From Campylobacteraceae bacterium (GTDB lineage Bacteria; Campylobacterota; Campylobacteria; Campylobacterales; Sulfurovaceae), in contig JALSOO010000186.1 of assembly GCA_026986355.1 (NCBI GenBank), forward strand, positions 1 through 8,589: a DNA stretch of 8,589 nt. The letters are read 5' to 3'. Positions 5,615 to 8,589 of this stretch are shown piece after piece. A program made the translations under genes and the position numbers. The notes under the pieces were generated by a model, which had not been told where the DNA came from, searched no databases, and saw only the letters and a program-made list of their open reading frames with translations. Position 1 is the first letter of the stretch, and every line of letters starts with the position of its first letter.

Positions 5615-6779
5615 AAAGTTTAGATTTAAGACGTTCTAAACGCTTATTAGACGCTTCAATATCTTCTAGGTGAACCTCTCCTTTGTTTATTAAACGCTTA
5701 ATCGTAGCAACTAATGTTTTAGTTTTTACCATACTCTTAACAGAGAGTTGATTTCCAAAGAGTAAAATGTCATTTCCTGCATTTATGGCTAATTTTAGGG
5801 TATTTTTTAAACCATATTTTTTATTAATTGCACCCATTTGTAAGTCATCGGTAATAACCACGCCATTGAAGCCAAACTCTCCTCTTAATTTACCTTTAAT
5901 TACTTTTTTAGAAAGTGTTGCTGGGTATTTAGCATCTAGTTTAGCATTAAAGACATGGGCGACCATAACGGTGTCAATGGTTTGAGATTGGGCTAAAAGA
6001 CGGTAGGGTTCAAGCTCTTTGGGTTTCCACAGCTTGGTGACATTCACAAAACCTTTATGCGTATCGCCTAAAGAAGAGCCGTGACCTGGGAAGTGTTTAA
6101 GTGAGGTGAGGACACCATTATCATGCATGGCATTCATAAAAATAGACGCATAATGTACCACTTGTTTAGGGTCTGCACCAAATGAACGCCCTAATTGATA
6201 GATAACATGGTTGCGTTTGTTAATGGCTAAATCTACATCGGGGGCTAAGTTGTAGTTAATCCCCACTGAAGCAAGTTCTGCACCCATTTGTTCATAGTGT
6301 TGTTTGACACGCTTATCACTTAGTCTAATGACATCAGAAGCTTTGGGAAACTTACCATAGAAGCCATATTTTCTTTTGAGTCTTTGAACTTTTCCTCCCT
6401 CTTGATCAACAGAGATGAGAAGTTTACCATCTTTAGAACAGGCTTGAAGCTCTTGGGTAAGTCTTGCCACTTGGTCTTTGTTAGCAATGTTTTTAGCTTT
6501 TTTATGGTTTACAGGGTTTACATCAAAAAGAATAACTCCTGCTAAATTATAATCTCTAATGTCACGGCAAATTTGGCTATTTTGAGGAGCTGATGTTCCT
6601 AAGAAGCCTACCATAAGCATTGAACCTATCTTCTCCTCTAATGTTTTATGAGGTTCTATGACTACTTCTCTATTGGGCATAGAGACCGTCTCTTCAAATG
6701 TTTCTTGATTATCTATTGCATTTAAAGAACAGCCTGTTAAAATTAACAGCGTTACAAGGCTAAAATGTTTCATTTTCAT
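5610..6779 (-). CDS. nagZ: NagZ-type beta-N-acetylglucosaminidase (glycoside hydrolase family 3), predicted lipoprotein
   Basis: The 389-residue protein is a single-domain family 3 glycosidase. The NagZ signature K228-H-F-P-G-H-G ... D239-T-H241 holds the Asp/His acid-base pair typical of NagZ, and VVITDDLQM carries the likely nucleophile D311. DQEGG (125-129) and PATLS (286-290) are further family motifs. NagZ removes GlcNAc from peptidoglycan fragments (GlcNAc-anhydroMurNAc) during wall recycling. Residues 1-17 form a lipoprotein leader with lipobox L14-T-G-C17, followed by a linker to about residue 45; this and the length exceed the roughly 340-residue cytoplasmic Gram-negative enzyme. The lipoprotein is therefore expected in the periplasm or at a membrane, and a related GlcNAc substrate is possible. 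The start at 6779 is preferred over M3 because AGGAG (6790-6786) lies six bases before it. The next gene downstream is 362 bases away and has its own promoter. Confidence 0.88.
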   Translation of the reverse strand: MKMKHFSLVTLLILTGCSLNAIDNQETFEETVSMPNREVVIEPHKTLEEKIGSMLMVGFLGTSAPQNSQICRDIRDYNLAGVILFDVNPVNHKKAKNIANKDQVARLTQELQACSKDGKLLISVDQEGGKVQRLKRKYGFYGKFPKASDVIRLSDKRVKQHYEQMGAELASVGINYNLAPDVDLAINKRNHVIYQLGRSFGADPKQVVHYASIFMNAMHDNGVLTSLKHFPGHGSSLGDTHKGFVNVTKLWKPKELEPYRLLAQSQTIDTVMVAHVFNAKLDAKYPATLSKKVIKGKLRGEFGFNGVVITDDLQMGAINKKYGLKNTLKLAINAGNDILLFGNQLSVKSMVKTKTLVATIKRLINKGEVHLEDIEASNKRLERLKSKLY

Positions 6780-6842
6780 AAGTTTCTCCTATATTTAATA
6801 TAAATTGTGAAATTAACACTATCTATTTTTATTTATTTTCGC

Positions 6843-6848
6843 TATAAT
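6843..6848 (+). promoter_or_regulatory. TATAAT -10 element, candidate promoter for the helicase gene
   Basis: A consensus TATAAT follows a T-rich run (about 6824-6839) with no recognisable -35, the style described for Campylobacterota sigma-70 promoters. A start near 6855 would leave a leader of about 230 bases before the helicase ATG. A weaker TG-T-TATTAA at 7028-7036 is an alternative nearer start. Confidence 0.45.
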
Positions 6849-6866
6849 TCGCAAAATTTCTGCAAG

Positions 6867-6875
6867 AGTATATCA
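6867..6875 (-). promoter_or_regulatory. Extended -10 promoter for nagZ
   Basis: On the minus strand TG-A-TATACT (6875-6867) is a good extended -10. No matching -35 hexamer is visible 16-18 bases upstream. A start near 6860 would give a leader of about 80 bases before the nagZ ATG. It lies about 20 bases from the divergent TATAAT, so the two promoters may compete. Confidence 0.5.
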
Positions 6876-6888
6876 AAATCTCTTATTT

Positions 6889-6911
6889 TTAGGGCTTTAA
6901 TTAAACCCTAA
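6889..6911. repeat. Dyad TTAGGG...CCCTAA in the divergent promoter region
   Basis: TTAGGG (6889-6894), a bulged C, TTTAATTAAA, and CCCTAA (6906-6911) form a nine-pair hairpin with an AATT loop. No U-run follows in either direction, so a terminator is unlikely. It lies just upstream of the nagZ -10 and inside the presumed helicase leader, so it may be an operator or an RNA hairpin. Confidence 0.45.
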
Positions 6912-6930
6912 CCACTAAGCAACATAAATT

Positions 6931-6949
6931 TTACACTTTAATTGTGTAA
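6931..6949. repeat. Inverted repeat TTACAC-N7-GTGTAA
   Basis: Perfect six-base arms (6931-6936 and 6944-6949) flank TTTAATT. The size and AT-rich spacer suit a dimeric regulator site, or a small hairpin in the helicase leader. I do not recognise the regulator. Confidence 0.4.
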
Positions 6950-7087
6950 CTATTTGGTATCAGCTGCAAAAATTGGGGTTATTGAACGCCATTTATCAAC
7001 AAAAGCAATACTAAATAGAACTGTTTGTGTTATTAAATCACGCACCACTAAACTACCCTACAAAATTTACCATAAAGAAGAACCTAC

Positions 7088-8589
7088 ATGACATTTCAAA
7101 ATTTTAATTTTAAAGATACACTAAACCAAGCCATTACTGATGCAGGATTTACAGAACCAAGCCCTGTTCAAGCCGATGCGATTCCCCTCATTTTAGAAGG
7201 GCATGACCTCATTGGTCAAGCACAAACAGGAACAGGTAAAACTGCTGCTTTTGGTCTGCCAGTTATCCAACAGATGAGTGGGAACAATGGGGTTGAAGCT
7301 TTAGTAATCGTTCCAACACGTGAACTTGCAATGCAAGTTTCAGACGAACTTTTTCGTTTCGGAAAAACAGCAGGACTCAAAACAGCCACCGTTTACGGGG
7401 GGACACCTTACAACAAGCAGATTGAGAGAATTAACCAAGCCAACATTATTGTCGCAACACCTGGGCGACTTCAAGACCTTTTAAAATCAAAAAGAATTCA
7501 GATTAATCCTAAGTTTGTCATTTTAGATGAAGCTGATGAAATGCTTGATATGGGATTCTTAGAAGAGATTAAAAACATTTTTACTTTCTTACCAAAAGAG
7601 CGTCAGACACTTATGTTTTCAGCCACAATGCCAAAACAGATTAAAATCTTAGCAGAGCAAATTCTTGACAATCCAAAGTCGGTTACCATTACCAAAAAAG
7701 ACCGTACCAACACTGATATTTCTCAAATTTTTTATGTGGTAGCAGATTATGAGAGAGATGATGCACTTTTAAGACTCATTGACTTTAAAAACCCTAACAA
7801 ATGTATTATCTTTTGTCGTATGAAAAAAGAGGTTGATAGACTCTCATCTTACATGACCGCCCAAGGATTTAAAGTTGCTTCACTTCATGGAGATATGGAG
7901 CAAAAACAAAGAGAACATACCATTCGTTCATTTAAACAAGGATTGGTAGAAATTTTCATTGCTACTGATGTCGCAGCACGTGGTCTTGATGTAAATGATG
8001 TTTCTCACGTCTTTAACTACCACATTCCTTTTGACAGCGAATCTTACGTACATAGAATTGGGCGTACAGGTCGTGCAGGAAACAAAGGGGAAGCCATTAC
8101 ACTTGTGTCGCCAAATGAGCTTAGAACCATTAAACGCATTGAAAAAGATGTTGGTGCTGTAATGGTAAGCGAAGTAATTCCTACACGTCAAGAGGTTCAA
8201 GTGCGTAAAGATGATGACCTATTGGCTAAGATTGCTAACACTGAAGTGAAGTCCTCGGCTAAAGAGATGGTTAAAACACTTCAACATGACCTTGACATTG
8301 TAACCATTGCCCATCTACTCGCTACCATTGTTCAAGAAGAGATTGATGTTAAAGGAAAAGATATTATTGGTCTGGGAACCGAAGAGGTTAAAGCCCTTAT
8401 TGAGAGAGCCAAAAACTTTAAAGGTAGCGACCGAAATGGTGGAGGTCGTGGACGTGGAAGAAACCGAAGTCGTAGCCGTAATGGTGGAGGAAACCGTGAC
8501 AGAGGTGGACGAAGTGGAGAGAGACGAGGAGGAAACCGTGACAGCAGAAATGGTGGAGGAAACAGAAGTAGCCGTAATGGTGGAGGCAA
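7088..8589 (+). CDS. DEAD-box ATP-dependent RNA helicase with RGG-rich tail, C-terminus cut
   Basis: The frame from ATG 7088 runs 500 codons to the right edge with no stop. All core motifs are intact: Q motif (Q28), Walker A AQTGTGKT (45-52), PTREL (76-80), TPGR (124-127), DEAD (147-150), SAT (178-180), ATDVAARGLD (292-301) and HRIGRTGR (322-329). These form the two RecA-like domains that unwind short RNA duplexes using ATP. Residues 370-445 are a helical extension ending in ALIERAKNF; from 450 the tail is Arg/Gly/Asn-rich and should bind RNA non-specifically. The protein acts in the cytoplasm on ribosome assembly or mRNA decay; the H. pylori relative RhpA works with RNase J. The ribosome site is weak (AAGAAG, 7075-7080, seven bases before ATG), but the MTFQNFNF start suits the family. 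It is transcribed away from nagZ and seems unrelated to it. Confidence 0.95.
   Translation, partial: MTFQNFNFKDTLNQAITDAGFTEPSPVQADAIPLILEGHDLIGQAQTGTGKTAAFGLPVIQQMSGNNGVEALVIVPTRELAMQVSDELFRFGKTAGLKTATVYGGTPYNKQIERINQANIIVATPGRLQDLLKSKRIQINPKFVILDEADEMLDMGFLEEIKNIFTFLPKERQTLMFSATMPKQIKILAEQILDNPKSVTITKKDRTNTDISQIFYVVADYERDDALLRLIDFKNPNKCIIFCRMKKEVDRLSSYMTAQGFKVASLHGDMEQKQREHTIRSFKQGLVEIFIATDVAARGLDVNDVSHVFNYHIPFDSESYVHRIGRTGRAGNKGEAITLVSPNELRTIKRIEKDVGAVMVSEVIPTRQEVQVRKDDDLLAKIANTEVKSSAKEMVKTLQHDLDIVTIAHLLATIVQEEIDVKGKDIIGLGTEEVKALIERAKNFKGSDRNGGGRGRGRNRSRSRNGGGNRDRGGRSGERRGGNRDSRNGGGNRSSRNGGG
8435..8586 (+). repeat. Short DNA repeats encoding the helicase RNGGGNR tail
   Basis: AATGGTGGAGG occurs four times (starts 8435, 8480, 8549, 8576) and GGAAACCGTGACAG twice (8489, 8531). 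They encode NGGG and GNRDR-like units interspersed with RGRGR and RSRSR. Tail length may vary between strains by slippage or recombination among these units. Confidence 0.8.

Larger units (their letters stand above)
6849..7087 (+). other. Non-coding leader upstream of the helicase gene
   Basis: About 240 bases lie between the candidate promoter and the helicase ATG. Apart from the two dyads listed separately, I see no ORF with a ribosome site, no tRNA and no recognisable riboswitch. Long leaders are known for cold-induced DEAD-box helicase mRNAs in other bacteria, so regulation at RNA level is possible here. Confidence 0.4.

Noticed and set aside
5767..5985. Plus-strand ORF inside nagZ
   Set aside because: It overlaps the conserved C-terminal half of nagZ, including the ITDDLQM region, and has no recognisable domain.
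6889..6911. TTAGGG...CCCTAA hairpin as a terminator
   Set aside because: No U-run follows it on either strand, and both flanking genes are transcribed away from this region.
7928..8200. Minus-strand ORF opposite the helicase
   Set aside because: It is a shadow of the conserved motif V/VI region of the helicase, with no family resemblance of its own.
8332..8589. Minus-strand Pro/Arg/Leu-rich ORF at the right edge
   Set aside because: It is the complement of the helicase RGG tail; its low-complexity composition follows from that.

Overview
The window looks like chromosomal DNA of a low-GC Gram-negative bacterium, most likely a Campylobacterota (epsilonproteobacterial) species of the Sulfurimonas/Sulfurovum/Arcobacter kind. 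This is a judgement from the type of DEAD-box helicase, the AT-rich intergenic DNA and promoters with good -10 but weak -35 elements. No rRNA or other marker gene is present, so the assignment is tentative.

Layout: (1) Positions 1-5247, minus strand, are one uninterrupted reading frame of 1749 codons that starts inside the window and runs off its left edge. It encodes a giant exported, adhesin-like protein: Sec signal peptide, thrombospondin-type-3-like calcium-binding repeats, a laminin-B-like beta-sandwich, a second unidentified beta-rich domain, then a long stalk of CshA-type and tandem-95 (cadherin/Ig-like) repeats. (2) Positions 5248-5609 are a regulatory intergenic region. They hold a probable GEMM-I (cyclic-di-GMP-I class) riboswitch on the minus strand directly upstream of the adhesin gene, a promoter placed so that transcription would begin a few bases before the aptamer, a nearly pure A+T tract, and a perfect hairpin at the end of the next gene. 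(3) Positions 5610-6779, minus strand, encode a lipoprotein form of a family 3 glycosidase of the NagZ type. (4) Positions 6780-7087 are a divergent promoter region with two short dyads and a long leader. (5) Positions 7088-8589, plus strand, encode a DEAD-box RNA helicase with an RGG-rich tail, cut by the right edge.

The clearest functional story is the left half: a second-messenger riboswitch placed to control a very large surface protein, which would tie attachment or biofilm formation to intracellular cyclic dinucleotide levels. NagZ lies upstream on the same strand but appears to be a separate transcription unit. The helicase is divergent and has no evident functional link to the others.
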